Shown here: positions 1 through 7,967 of the stretch, piece by piece
Position numbering within the stretch: the stretch's first letter is position 1
How the letters are laid out: each line of letters opens with the position of its first letter
NCBI RefSeq assembly: GCF_900199205.1
Contig: NZ_OBMJ01000003.1
Location: forward strand, 186,001 to 250,000
Direction: 5' to 3'
DNA length: 64,000 bases
Origin: Streptomyces sp. 1331.2
GTDB taxonomy: Bacteria; Actinomycetota; Actinomycetes; Streptomycetales; Streptomycetaceae
The notes under the pieces: generated by a model
The model's database searches: none
Told to the model about the DNA's origin: nothing
What the model saw: the letters and a program-made list of their open reading frames with translations, nothing else
Translations under genes and position numbers: made by a program

Positions 1-967
1 CTTCCAGGAGGACGGAGCGCGCCACCTGGCGGCGCTGGGCGCCGATCGCCCGCAGCAGAGCGATCTCCCGGCTGCGCCGGGCCACCAGCATGGTGAAGGT
101 GTTGACGATGAGGAAGGAGGCGATGAACAGCGAGATTCCGGCGAAGACCAGTGGCAGCTTCTCGTAGCCGCGGGTCAGGGTGTCGACCAGGATGGCCTGT
201 TGGGCGGCCTGGGCGGCACCGGTGGTGGCCTCGGCGCGGTCGGCGGGCAGGACGGCGGCGACCCGGCGGGCGAGCTCGTACGGGTCGGTGCCGGGCGCGG
301 CGGCGAGGTCGATGCCGGTGTAGTGGCCCGGGGTGGCGAACAGCTGTTGGGCGGTCGCCCGGTCGAACAGGACGAGGGTGCCGCCGGCCGTCACCCGGGT
401 GTCGGTGGTGGTGACGATGCCGACGAGCCGTTTGGTCATGGCCGGCCCGTCGGTGGCGAGCGTAACCCGGTCGCCGATCCTCAGCCGGCCGGCGGCGGCG
501 GTGCCGCGGTCCACGGCGAGTTCGTCGCCGTCCTTCGGGGCGCGGCCCTCGGCCAGCGGGTAGCGGCTGTCGGTGCCGTCCCGTCCGGGGACGTAGGCGG
601 CGGCCTGGTTCGCCGAGCGCGCACCGACCCGCAGCGGGGTGCCGTCGGCCGCGTTCAGGACGGCCGAGCCGTCGGCGGTCGGCCGGGCAGCGGCGACGCC
701 GGGGAGGTCGGCCAGCTTCCGGGCGAGCGAGTCGTCGAGCGGGTCGGGCTGCAGACCCGCCGCGGCCCCCGGCGGGGGTGTCCTGGCCGTCACGGTGACC
801 GCGATGTCGGCGAAGTTCCGTGAGGCGGCGGCGCGGTGGGCCGCGGCGGTGGAGTCCGCGAACACGAGGGTGCCGGACACGAACGCGACGCCGAGGCAGA
901 CCGCGAGCACGGTCATGGCCAGACGGGCCTTGTGGGCCAGAGCGTTGCGCAGGGCCGTTTTCAACAT
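1..967 (-). CDS. ABC transporter permease, FtsX-like (3' end off the window)
   Basis: Membrane subunit of a MacB/FtsX-type ABC exporter. Reading from the ATG at 967, the N-terminus MLKTALRNALAHKARLA is followed by a first membrane segment, then a large extracytoplasmic MacB-like periplasmic domain (roughly residues 40-250), then a membrane segment ending VNTFTMLVARRSREIALLRA, a typical FtsX-domain cytoplasmic motif. The reading frame is open to position 1, so the protein continues beyond the window. The ATPase gene lies 47 nt upstream on the same strand, and a two-component system is just upstream of that, so all four genes probably form one stress- or antibiotic-responsive export unit. The substrate cannot be told from the sequence. 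Confidence 0.9.
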   Translation of the reverse strand, partial: MLKTALRNALAHKARLAMTVLAVCLGVAFVSGTLVFADSTAAAHRAAASRNFADIAVTVTARTPPPGAAAGLQPDPLDDSLARKLADLPGVAAARPTADGSAVLNAADGTPLRVGARSANQAAAYVPGRDGTDSRYPLAEGRAPKDGDELAVDRGTAAAGRLRIGDRVTLATDGPAMTKRLVGIVTTTDTRVTAGGTLVLFDRATAQQLFATPGHYTGIDLAAAPGTDPYELARRVAAVLPADRAEATTGAAQAAQQAILVDTLTRGYEKLPLVFAGISLFIASFLIVNTFTMLVARRSREIALLRAIGAQRRQVARSVLLE

Positions 968-1014
968 GGGCGTCTTCCTGGGAAGTCGGGAGTCGGTCTG
1001 GGGAGCCGGTGGGG

Positions 1015-1787
1015 TCAGCGGGCGGCGGCGCGCGCGTCGAAGCTGCGCATCACGTCCAGCACCCGCTCCGGGGTGGGGCGCACCAGCTCGTCCACCAGGC
1101 GGCCGTCGGAGAGGAAGACCGCGCGGTCGGCGTACGCGGCGGCGACCGGGTCGTGGGTGACCATGACCACGGTCTGGCCCAGTTCGCGGACGGAGTCGCG
1201 CAGGAAGCCGAGGACCTCCGTCCCCGCGCGGGAGTCGAGGTTGCCGGTGGGCTCGTCGGCGAAGACGACCGCGGGCCGCCCGGCCAGGGCGCGGGCGACG
1301 GCGACGCGCTGCTGCTGCCCGCCGGACAGCTCGGCGGGCCGGTGGTGCAGGCGTTCGGCGAGGCCGACCATGGCGAGCACGCGGTCCAGCCAGCGCTGGT
1401 CGGGGCCGCGCCCTGCGATGGCCAGCGGCAGGGTGACGTTCTCCAGCGCGGTGAGGGTGGGCAGGAGGTTGAACGCCTGGAAGACGAAGCCGATCCGGTC
1501 CCGGCGCAGCCGGGTGAGCTGCCGGTCGTCCAGCGTGCCGAGCTCGGTGGTGCCGATGCGCACCGAGCCGGAGGTGGGCGTGTCCAGCCCGGCGAGGCAG
1601 TGCAGCAGGGTGGACTTGCCGCAGCCGGACGGGCCCATGATCGCGGTGAACTCGCCCTCCCGGAAGCCGACGCTCACCCCGTCCAGGGCGGTGACGCGGG
1701 TGTCGTGGGCGCCGTAGACCTTCGTCAGGTCGGTGGTGGCGGCGGCGATCCCGGGGGCGGCGCTCGGGCCAGGGGGTCGAGGGTCAC
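1015..1787 (-). CDS. ABC transporter ATP-binding protein (MacB/LolD type), start hidden by a probable 1-nt loss
   Basis: Nucleotide-binding subunit of the exporter, about 255 residues. Walker A GPSGCGKST, Q-loop VFQAFNLLP, signature LSGGQQQRVAVARAL, Walker B VVFADEPTGNLDS and the H-loop MVTHDP are all intact. The family normally starts 15-25 residues before TDLTKVYGAHDTRVTALDG. No good start exists in that frame. The only start with a strong ribosome site (AAGGAG at 1798-1793, GTG at 1787) is in another frame and joins the domain frame if one C is added to the C5 run at 1772-1776. The next in-frame start is a GTG at 1824 without an RBS. I therefore give the GTG at 1787 and treat the offset as a likely base-calling error. 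Confidence 0.85.
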
Positions 1788-1955
1788 GGGGGCTCCTTCT
1801 CGGTGCGGGGCTCGGGGGCTGCACGTCGAAGGCTGTCGGGGAAGGTATCGGGGGCCCGGGCCGCGGTGTATCGGCCGGCGCTCCGGTTCGTATCGGTTCT
1901 GCGCGCGCGGCGTCGTTCGCGGGCCGCCGCGGTGTCCGCCGCCGGACGGCGGCCG

Positions 1956-3236
1956 TCAGTCCGGCGGCAGGGAGAGGGTGGCGACGGCGCCGCCGTCCGG
2001 GGCGTTGTCCAGGCGCAGTTCGGCGCCGAGCAGCCGGGCCTGGCCGAACGCGATGGTCAGACCGAGGCCGTGGCCCGCGCCGCGCTCCCGGGCGCCCGTG
2101 TGGAAGCGGCGCGGGCCGTGGCGCAGCAGGTCGGCCGGGAAGCCGGGGCCGTGGTCGCGCACGACGACCGTCCGTCCGGCGAGGCCGACGGTGACGCTGA
2201 CCGGGGCGGCGCCGTGGCGGTGGGCGTTGACGACGAGGTTTCCGACGATGCGTTCCAGCCGGCGCGGGTCGGTCTCCACGTGGACGGTGCCCTCGTCTTC
2301 CCCCGTCGTCTCCCCTTCGACCGTCACCTCGGCGTCGTGGCCGGTGCGCGCGACCGCCTCCGCGACGACCGCGCCGAGCGGTACCCGGGCGCGGACCGGC
2401 TGTTCGGCGCCGGCGTCGAGGCGGGAGATCTCCAGCAGGTCCTCGACCAAGCCGCGCAGGTCGCGCACGCGGGCGCGGAGCAGGTCCTCCGTCTCGCCGG
2501 GCGGCAGCAGGTCGACGGCGGCGACCAGGCCACCGACGGGGGTGCGCAGTTCGTGGGCCACGTCCGCGGTGAACTGCCGCTCGATGCCCAGGCGCCGGCC
2601 GAGGCTGTCGGCCATGAGGTCGACGGCGGCGGCGATGTCGGCGACCTCGTCGCGGCCCTTGGTCGGCCCGGTGCGGGCGTCGAGGTCCCCGGCGGAGATC
2701 CGGCCCGCGGTCTCGGAGACGCGCCGCAGCCGGCGGCCGAGCAGGCCGGCCCCGTACACCGCCAGGGGCACGGCGGCCGCGAGGGCGACCAGCGAGGCCA
2801 CCGTCACGGTCACGTCGAGGCGGCTCAGGGTGTGCAGTTCGGGGTTCGTGTTGATCCGGACGGCGAGCACCGGGCTGCCCGGCCCGGCGGTGCGCTGGGC
2901 GCCCCAGACGCTCGGCCCGAGGTTCCCGTGGACGGCGGGATCGTAGGCCGTGTGCCGGTCGTCGTCGGCCGGGGCGCGCAGGGCGGCGGGCAGTCCGGGC
3001 GGGTCGAGCTCGGCGCCGTCCGCGAGCGCGCCGGTGCGGCGGTAGACGTCCATGGCCGAGTAGACCGTGTTGAACGCCTGGGCCTCGGCGCGGCTGCGGA
3101 TGTCCTGCGCGGTCCACAGGTGCACCAGCACGCCGACGGCCGCGGCGACCAGGCAGGCGGTGAGGGCGGCCAGGGCGGCGATCTTCCAGCGCAGGGAGGT
3201 ACGGCTCCGGGGCGTGCGGCGGCGAAGGGCTCGCAC
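1956..3236 (-). CDS. Sensor histidine kinase (two-component system)
   Basis: Membrane sensor kinase of about 426 residues. Order: short basic N-terminus, first membrane segment (about residues 16-40, AALAALTACLVAAAVGVLVH), an extracellular sensor loop of about 95 residues, second membrane segment, HAMP domain (GRRLRRVSETAGRISAGDLDART), HisKA with the phospho-acceptor motif VAHELRTP, and HATPase with the N box (NLVVNAHRHG), G1 (VRDHGPGFP) and G2 (GHGLGLTIA). The start is taken as the GTG at 3236, six nt past the stop of the response regulator gene, consistent with translational coupling. The longer frame to 3323 lies inside the regulator gene. It presumably phosphorylates the partner regulator, and adjacency suggests control of the ABC exporter downstream. 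Confidence 0.93.
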   Translation of the reverse strand: MRALRRRTPRSRTSLRWKIAALAALTACLVAAAVGVLVHLWTAQDIRSRAEAQAFNTVYSAMDVYRRTGALADGAELDPPGLPAALRAPADDDRHTAYDPAVHGNLGPSVWGAQRTAGPGSPVLAVRINTNPELHTLSRLDVTVTVASLVALAAAVPLAVYGAGLLGRRLRRVSETAGRISAGDLDARTGPTKGRDEVADIAAAVDLMADSLGRRLGIERQFTADVAHELRTPVGGLVAAVDLLPPGETEDLLRARVRDLRGLVEDLLEISRLDAGAEQPVRARVPLGAVVAEAVARTGHDAEVTVEGETTGEDEGTVHVETDPRRLERIVGNLVVNAHRHGAAPVSVTVGLAGRTVVVRDHGPGFPADLLRHGPRRFHTGARERGAGHGLGLTIAFGQARLLGAELRLDNAPDGGAVATLSLPPD

Positions 3237-3241
3237 CGGGC

Positions 3242-3982
3242 TCAGCGCCTGAGCTTGTAGCCGAAGCCGCGGACCGTCTCGATCCGGTCGCGGCCCAGCT
3301 TGCGGCGCAGCCGCTGCACGCACAGGTCGACGACCCGGCTGTCCCCGTCCCAGCCGTAGTCCCAGACGTCGCGCAGCAGGGTGTGCCGTTCCAGCACGAC
3401 GCCCGGGCGGGCGGCGAATTCGAGGAGCACCTTCAGTTCCGTCGGGGTCAGCGCCACGGGCTTGCCGGCGACGGAGACCTCCATGCCGGCGGTGTCGATG
3501 ACGAGGTCCCCGAAGGTGAGGACGTCCTCCGCCGGGGCGGCGGCCGGTCCCGGACCCGCTTCCGCCCCTGGTTCCGGCCCTGGTTCCGACCCCGGGTGCG
3601 GCGCGTACGTCGCCCGCCGCAGCAGCGAGCGGATCCGCGCGACGAGCACGAAGGTGTCGACGGGTTTGACCACGTAGTCGTCCGCCCCGGCCTCCAGCCC
3701 GGCGACGACGTCCAGCCCGTCACCGCGCGCGGACATCATCAGCACGGGCACCAGGCTGGACTCCCGCACCCTGCGGCAGAGCCCGATCCCGTCGAGGCCG
3801 GGCAGCATCACGTCCAGGATCAGCAGGTCGAAGCCGCCGTCGCGGAACAGCTCCAGCCCGGTGAGCCCGTCGGCCGCGGCCGTCATCTCGTACCCGTACC
3901 GTTCGAGCGCGACGGTGAACGAGTGCCGCATCAGCTCGTCGTCCTCGACCAGCAGCACGCGGACCGGACGGGGCTCGGACAC
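3242..3982 (-). CDS. OmpR/PhoB-family response regulator
   Basis: DNA-binding response regulator of 246 residues. The receiver domain starts VRVLLVEDDELMRHS, with acidic pair E13/D14-D15, phospho-acceptor D57 in LLILDVMLPG, and the conserved Lys in DDYVVKPVD. A linker rich in Gly, Pro, Glu and Ala (about residues 125-155) leads to a winged-helix Trans_reg_C domain ending RIETVRGFGYKLRR. Two in-frame GTG codons (3991 and 3982) follow GAGGAG. The second has the better spacing of 10 nt and is used here. The open frame extending to 4174 is upstream untranslated sequence containing a GGGACG repeat. The gene heads the kinase/exporter unit. Confidence 0.93.
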   Translation of the reverse strand: MSEPRPVRVLLVEDDELMRHSFTVALERYGYEMTAAADGLTGLELFRDGGFDLLILDVMLPGLDGIGLCRRVRESSLVPVLMMSARGDGLDVVAGLEAGADDYVVKPVDTFVLVARIRSLLRRATYAPHPGSEPGPEPGAEAGPGPAAAPAEDVLTFGDLVIDTAGMEVSVAGKPVALTPTELKVLLEFAARPGVVLERHTLLRDVWDYGWDGDSRVVDLCVQRLRRKLGRDRIETVRGFGYKLRR

Positions 3983-4030
3983 GGGCGGCACGCTCCTCGT
4001 TCGATCGGTTGCGGGCGGCGGCAGGGAACA

Positions 4031-4054
4031 GGGACGGGGACGGGGACGGGGACG
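4031..4054. repeat. Four tandem GGGACG hexamers
   Basis: Four perfect copies of GGGACG lie in the intergenic region between the divergently transcribed response regulator and lipoprotein genes, in the 5' untranslated region of the regulator. No function is evident. It could be a slipped-strand repeat or a protein-binding array. Confidence 0.8.
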
Positions 4055-4307
4055 GAACGAGAACGGACGATACCGCAGAGATCGGACACCGCCGCCGCGA
4101 CGACGGCATCGATGCCCGATCAAGCGCTCCCCGATACACGACGGATACGAAGCCCGCTGTTCGGAGGCGGGCACGGCTCGGAGCGGGGCCCGGGCGAGAA
4201 ATATTTGTCGCCGGCGTTGAACCGTTCCCGTCCGGGACTCGTGTGGAGGGTGCCCGGGCGAACACCGCCCGGATCGTCAACCGACCGCTCTCCAGGGGGA
4301 GTTCGTC

Positions 4308-4919
4308 ATGCCCGCGTTCACCGTTCCGGCCTTCGCCGCGCGCCGGATGCTCGCCGCCACCGGGATCACCGTGCTGGCACTCGCCGCCACCGCCTGCGGG
4401 CCGGACACGGCCGGCGGGTCCGGCGGGAGCGCGGCCACGTCCGCCGCCACCCCTCCGGCCGCGGCCGCCACGTCGTCAGCCCCGGCCACCGGCGGCACCG
4501 GCGGGGTCCGGCTCGTGGCCGTGAAGTCGGCCACGCTCGGGCCGGTCGTCACCGACGCCACCGGCCGGACCCTGTACCGCTTCGACAAGGACACCGCCAA
4601 GCCGTCCGCGAGCACCTGCACCGACGCCTGCGCCGCGAAGTGGCCGCCGCTCACCGCCCAGGACGCGGTGCAGGTCAGCGGGGTCGACTCCGCCCTGGTC
4701 GGCAGTGTGACCCGGCCGGACGGCACGAAGCAGGTCACCCTCAACGGCTGGCCGCTCTACCGCTTCGCCGGGGACACCGCCGCGGGGCAGACCAACGGCC
4801 AGGGCGTCGGCGGCACCTGGTTCGCGAGCACGCCCGAGGGGAAGAAGGCGCCGGGCACCACCGGACAGGCCGCGTCGCCGACCACCGCGCAGAGCGGCGG
4901 CTACTCCGGCGGCTACTGA
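4308..4919 (+). CDS. Secreted lipoprotein with two COG4315-type repeats
   Basis: Lipoprotein of 203 residues. The signal peptide ends in the lipobox LAATAC, so Cys30 is lipidated. A Ser/Ala/Thr/Pro linker (residues 31-62) is followed by two copies of a beta-rich repeat, each with an aromatic motif (TLYRFDKD and PLYRFAGD) and a short Cys pair (CTDACAAKWPP). This matches the secreted-repeat lipoprotein family PF03640, common in actinomycetes, whose molecular role is not settled. The C-terminus is Gly/Ser/Tyr-rich. A GGGGGAG ribosome site precedes the ATG. Its position opposite the two-component system suggests, without proving, that it belongs to that regulon. Confidence 0.9.
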   Translation: MPAFTVPAFAARRMLAATGITVLALAATACGPDTAGGSGGSAATSAATPPAAAATSSAPATGGTGGVRLVAVKSATLGPVVTDATGRTLYRFDKDTAKPSASTCTDACAAKWPPLTAQDAVQVSGVDSALVGSVTRPDGTKQVTLNGWPLYRFAGDTAAGQTNGQGVGGTWFASTPEGKKAPGTTGQAASPTTAQSGGYSGGY

Positions 4920-4991
4920 CCGGCCCCACACGGCGGCGGACCGGGACACGATCACCGCACAGCCCGCGGCGGACGCCGACCGCTGCCGCCA

Positions 4992-5939
4992 TCACCGCTT
5001 CCCCCAGTCCCACGGAGCCGGCCGGGCGCCGCGCAGGCACGCCACCTGGTGGACCGCCAGGTCGCGGGTCCGGGAGTCGAGGCGGGCGCGGCGCACGGTG
5101 TCCATCACGGCGGTGAGCACGACGACGTCCCGCACGACCTGGTAGCCCGACCACGCGCCGATGTGCTCGCAGGGCATCGCGGCGCCGGTGCGGCCGTGCG
5201 CGGTGTAGGTGCGGTGGTAGGCCTGCAAGTCGTCGCGGCGGCCGCGCAGCAGCTCGTTGCTCCAGCGCGCGGCGACCAGGTCCCACTCCCGGTGGCCGCG
5301 CCACAGCGGTCTGCGCAGCGCCAGCCGCGGGTGCGTCCCGCCGTCGTGGCAGCGGGCGAGTCGTCGGGCGCCGAGGATGACGGTGGGCGGGGTCGGCCAG
5401 TCGATGCCCGCCCACTCCGCCTGCAGCCAGGCGGTGCACTCGAACAGGAACCGGCGAGCGGACTCGCTCAGCGGGGTGTCGTCCAGGCCGTCCAGCAGGC
5501 CGGCGAACGGGTCGTGGTCCTCCAACCACAGCGCGGACCCGGGATGGATCCGGTGCACCGCGGCGGTCACCCGGGCGCTCAGCGACGCGTCCCGACGCCG
5601 TTTCCCGGGGTCGTGCCAGAAGGTGACGGCCCGGCCGGCGGCCGTGCGCACGCCGCCGTAGTACGGGGTGACGACGGCCACCTGGTGCTGTTCCAGCAGC
5701 TCCGCGCCCCGTACCAGCGCCCATGCCTCGTCCTGCCCCGTGTGCACCAGGGCGATCGCGCGCGAGGCGGGCAGCGACCAGACGTCGTGGGGGTGGTCGC
5801 TGACCAGCTCGGCGTGCCGGGCGTCGTCGCCGGTGGCCGCACAGGCCTGGGCCAGGGCCGCGTAGGACGCTGTGACGTCCTGCCTGTGGGTGCGGCCGGT
5901 GGTCGAGAGCAGCGCGCTGGTGCTCGGTCCGATGCTCAC
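4992..5939 (-). CDS. Unknown protein translationally coupled to the IstA-like gene
   Basis: Protein of 315 residues that I do not recognise. The GTG at 5939 overlaps the TGA of the upstream IstA-like gene (GTGA), so the two are coupled. The N-terminal part is helical and Ala-rich (ASYAALAQACAATGDDARHA), which may be a TPR-like segment. The middle has HPGSALWLEDHDPFAGLLDG and a Trp-rich stretch (WLQAEWAGIDWPTPP). There is no signal peptide, membrane segment, Walker motif or recognisable catalytic signature, and it is not IstB: no P-loop is present where an IS21 helper ATPase would be expected. The frame continuing to 6812 overlaps the upstream gene and is a shadow. Confidence 0.75.
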   Translation of the reverse strand: MSIGPSTSALLSTTGRTHRQDVTASYAALAQACAATGDDARHAELVSDHPHDVWSLPASRAIALVHTGQDEAWALVRGAELLEQHQVAVVTPYYGGVRTAAGRAVTFWHDPGKRRRDASLSARVTAAVHRIHPGSALWLEDHDPFAGLLDGLDDTPLSESARRFLFECTAWLQAEWAGIDWPTPPTVILGARRLARCHDGGTHPRLALRRPLWRGHREWDLVAARWSNELLRGRRDDLQAYHRTYTAHGRTGAAMPCEHIGAWSGYQVVRDVVVLTAVMDTVRRARLDSRTRDLAVHQVACLRGARPAPWDWGKR

Positions 5940-7114
5940 GGAGCGGTCCTCGGGTGCGGATTCGACGGACACGGTGTCCTGCGGGCTCGCGCCCCGGCGC
6001 CGGACGTCCGGCCGGGCCGTTCCAGGGCGATCGGGCCGTCGTGCTCGGCGACCGTCCGGCCCGCCCCCCTCGGTGCCCTGCGGAAGCAGGCGATGACCGC
6101 CCCGCGGGTGGTGGTGACGGACAGGTGGGGTTCGTCCAGCCGTCGGCGGATCCTCACCTCGTTGCCGACGAGCCCCGCGGGGAGCAGGTAGAAGTTGCCC
6201 TCGAACGACACGAGTCCGCGGGGGTCGACCCTGCGCTGGACGCAGATGCGCGCCGGGAACGGCTTCGGGGGCAGGGGCAGCAGGGCTCGGGTGCGGCAGC
6301 CCGCCGGCCGGTTCCGGCTGCCCGAGCGCTCGGTCAGGCGGTCGAGGCTGTCCTGGGCCGCCTGCACGCCGGGTTCGCCGGCCGCGGTGTCCCACCAGTG
6401 GCGGACGACGGAGCGGTGGGCGCGGACGACGGGGTCGGGCGCTCCCGTCCGCGGACGGATCGCGATGGTGGCTCCGTAGTGGATCGCGATCTCGTGGAAG
6501 ACGGCGATCACCTTGCCGGCCGTCGAGCAGACCGGCGCGGTCCGGTCGAATGACCAGCGCTCGCCGGTGCCGCCGAGGCGGCGCAGCACCTGGTCCAGGG
6601 CTTCCACGCAGTGCGGGAGGTCGCCGGTGCCGGCCAGGGCGGCCCGCCAGTGGCCGGATCGCGTGAGCGAGCCCATGAGCAGGTACATCTCCTGCCCGCA
6701 GTCCCATTCGACCGGTGGGGCCGGGAGCTGTACCCAGTCGAACTGCACGTCTTCCAGGGGGCCTCCGCCGGGGCTGGCCCTCCCGCGGTGGCGCGGTCCG
6801 CAGCGCGGCCACATCAGATGCCTGCGCAGGGCGCGGGTGAAGGTCGAGTAGGCGCGGTCGTAGCCCAGCTCGACGATCTCGCCGTGGAGCATCCTCGCCT
6901 GCAGGTGCGGATCGTCGTCGAGGCGCTGCCGGCAGTACGAGACGAACTGCAGGAACTCGTCACGGGTCTCCGCCCGGACCCCTACGGTCCGCTCCCCGGT
7001 GAGGTAGGCCCTGACCGTCTTGCGGTCACGGCCCATGCACCGGGCGATCGCCGAGATGGACCAGCCCTGGTGGCGCATGGCGCAAATCTCTCGGTATTCC
7101 TCTGCACTCAGCAT
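5936..7114 (-). CDS. IS21 IstA-like transposase homologue, probably not an active IS
   Basis: Protein of 392 residues with IstA layout. Residues 1-45 are an HTH (EICAMRHQGWSISAIARCMG then RDRKTVRAYL). A DDE-like core follows, with FDW (Asp126), SFDRT (Asp190) and HYGATIAIRPRTGAPDPVV around 212-230, where IS21 enzymes normally have the KGKVE-type catalytic Glu; none is seen there. The C-terminal Mu-transposase-like beta-barrel is VSFEGNFYLLPAGLVGNEVR. There is no IstB gene beside it and I saw no IS21 terminal repeats. The start ATG at 7114 aligns with the start of the paralogue at 23255, which shares ML-EEY at the N-terminus. A domesticated or decayed transposase is the best reading. Confidence 0.8.
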   Translation of the reverse strand: MLSAEEYREICAMRHQGWSISAIARCMGRDRKTVRAYLTGERTVGVRAETRDEFLQFVSYCRQRLDDDPHLQARMLHGEIVELGYDRAYSTFTRALRRHLMWPRCGPRHRGRASPGGGPLEDVQFDWVQLPAPPVEWDCGQEMYLLMGSLTRSGHWRAALAGTGDLPHCVEALDQVLRRLGGTGERWSFDRTAPVCSTAGKVIAVFHEIAIHYGATIAIRPRTGAPDPVVRAHRSVVRHWWDTAAGEPGVQAAQDSLDRLTERSGSRNRPAGCRTRALLPLPPKPFPARICVQRRVDPRGLVSFEGNFYLLPAGLVGNEVRIRRRLDEPHLSVTTTRGAVIACFRRAPRGAGRTVAEHDGPIALERPGRTSGAGARARRTPCPSNPHPRTAP

Positions 7115-7451
7115 CACGACCCCAAGTTTGTCGGAATTTCGCCGCCGCAAAGCGCCTTGAATTAACGGCGGCCGCCGGGCATGGTCGAAAAATACAGCAT
7201 GCGACCGAACGGCTCAAGGAGCGGAAACGTTTCTTTACGGATATGTCGTGGGCAATTTCAGGGAGCGGGTTTACCGCTGTCCCGACCGGGAATTCCACCC
7301 CGGCTCCGCAATATCCCGCATACTTCTCGGGGTCCGCCGAGCGGCGCGGGAATTGCCGATCGAAGGACGCGCGAATCGCGCGCCGCGCGGACCGGTGCCG
7401 GACCGTCGGTGCGGCGGACACGGCGGGCGGGGTCCGGGGCGGCGCGCGGCC
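7115..7451. other. Gene-free spacer upstream of the IstA-like gene
   Basis: About 340 bases between the ATP-binding protein gene and the IstA-like gene. Base composition drops to moderate GC near 7115-7260, next to the IstA-like start, as is common for a promoter. No supported gene and no strong inverted repeat were found. Confidence 0.5.
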
Positions 7452-7967
7452 TCACAGCGGCAATCGGCAGGAAACCGTCTTGGTTCCGTCGAGGTGGAAA
7501 CGGTACCCCCACGAGCCGGCGATGCTCTCCACCAGGAGCAGCCCGCGCCCGCCTTCCTGGGAGGCGGGCGCCCGGTGCGCCCGGGGAACAATCGCCGAGC
7601 GGTCCCGGATGCCGATCGAAAGCCACCGCTGGTCGCGCGCGATGGTCACCCTGATCAGGTGCTCGCTGTCGGTGTAACGGATTGCGTTCGTCAGGAGCTC
7701 GGAGGTCAGGAGTTCGGCGTCGTCGGTGAGGTGCGCTATGTCCCAGTGGCTGAGAATGGCGTTCACGGCACGGCGCACGGGTCCCACGCAGTGGGCCTCC
7801 GGCAGGACGAACATGGTGATGCGCCGTCCCTGCGTGTCGTGCGGGTCCGAGCGTGGCGAGTCTGCGGAGGTCATGGCCGTCCCCTGGTTCCCTCTCCCGG
7901 CAGGGCCGGGATCCCGTGCTTCGCGGTCCGGCAGTGGCGTGGCGCCGGCGGCCCGGAGTGAGCTCAT
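7452..7967 (-). CDS. ATP-binding protein, RsbW/HATPase_c_2 anti-sigma-like
   Basis: Protein of 171 residues with a single GHKL fold: N box ELLTSELLTNAIRYT, G1 box GIRDRSAIVP and G2 box GGRGLLLVESIAGSWG. This is the small serine-kinase/anti-sigma regulator family, which is very abundant in streptomycetes. The start ATG at 7967 has a perfect AGGAGG site located inside the end of the PKS gene, and its ATGA overlaps the PKS stop codon, so it is made from the PKS transcript. No sigma factor or anti-anti-sigma gene is adjacent, so its partner is unknown. The coupling suggests feedback or timing control linked to polyketide production. Confidence 0.88.
   Translation of the reverse strand: MSSLRAAGATPLPDREARDPGPAGRGNQGTAMTSADSPRSDPHDTQGRRITMFVLPEAHCVGPVRRAVNAILSHWDIAHLTDDAELLTSELLTNAIRYTDSEHLIRVTIARDQRWLSIGIRDRSAIVPRAHRAPASQEGGRGLLLVESIAGSWGYRFHLDGTKTVSCRLPL

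Noticed and set aside
820..2946. Long plus-strand frame of 700 codons over the ABC and kinase genes
   Set aside because: Arg/Gly/Pro text antisense to clear ATPase and kinase genes; shadow of GC-rich codon bias.
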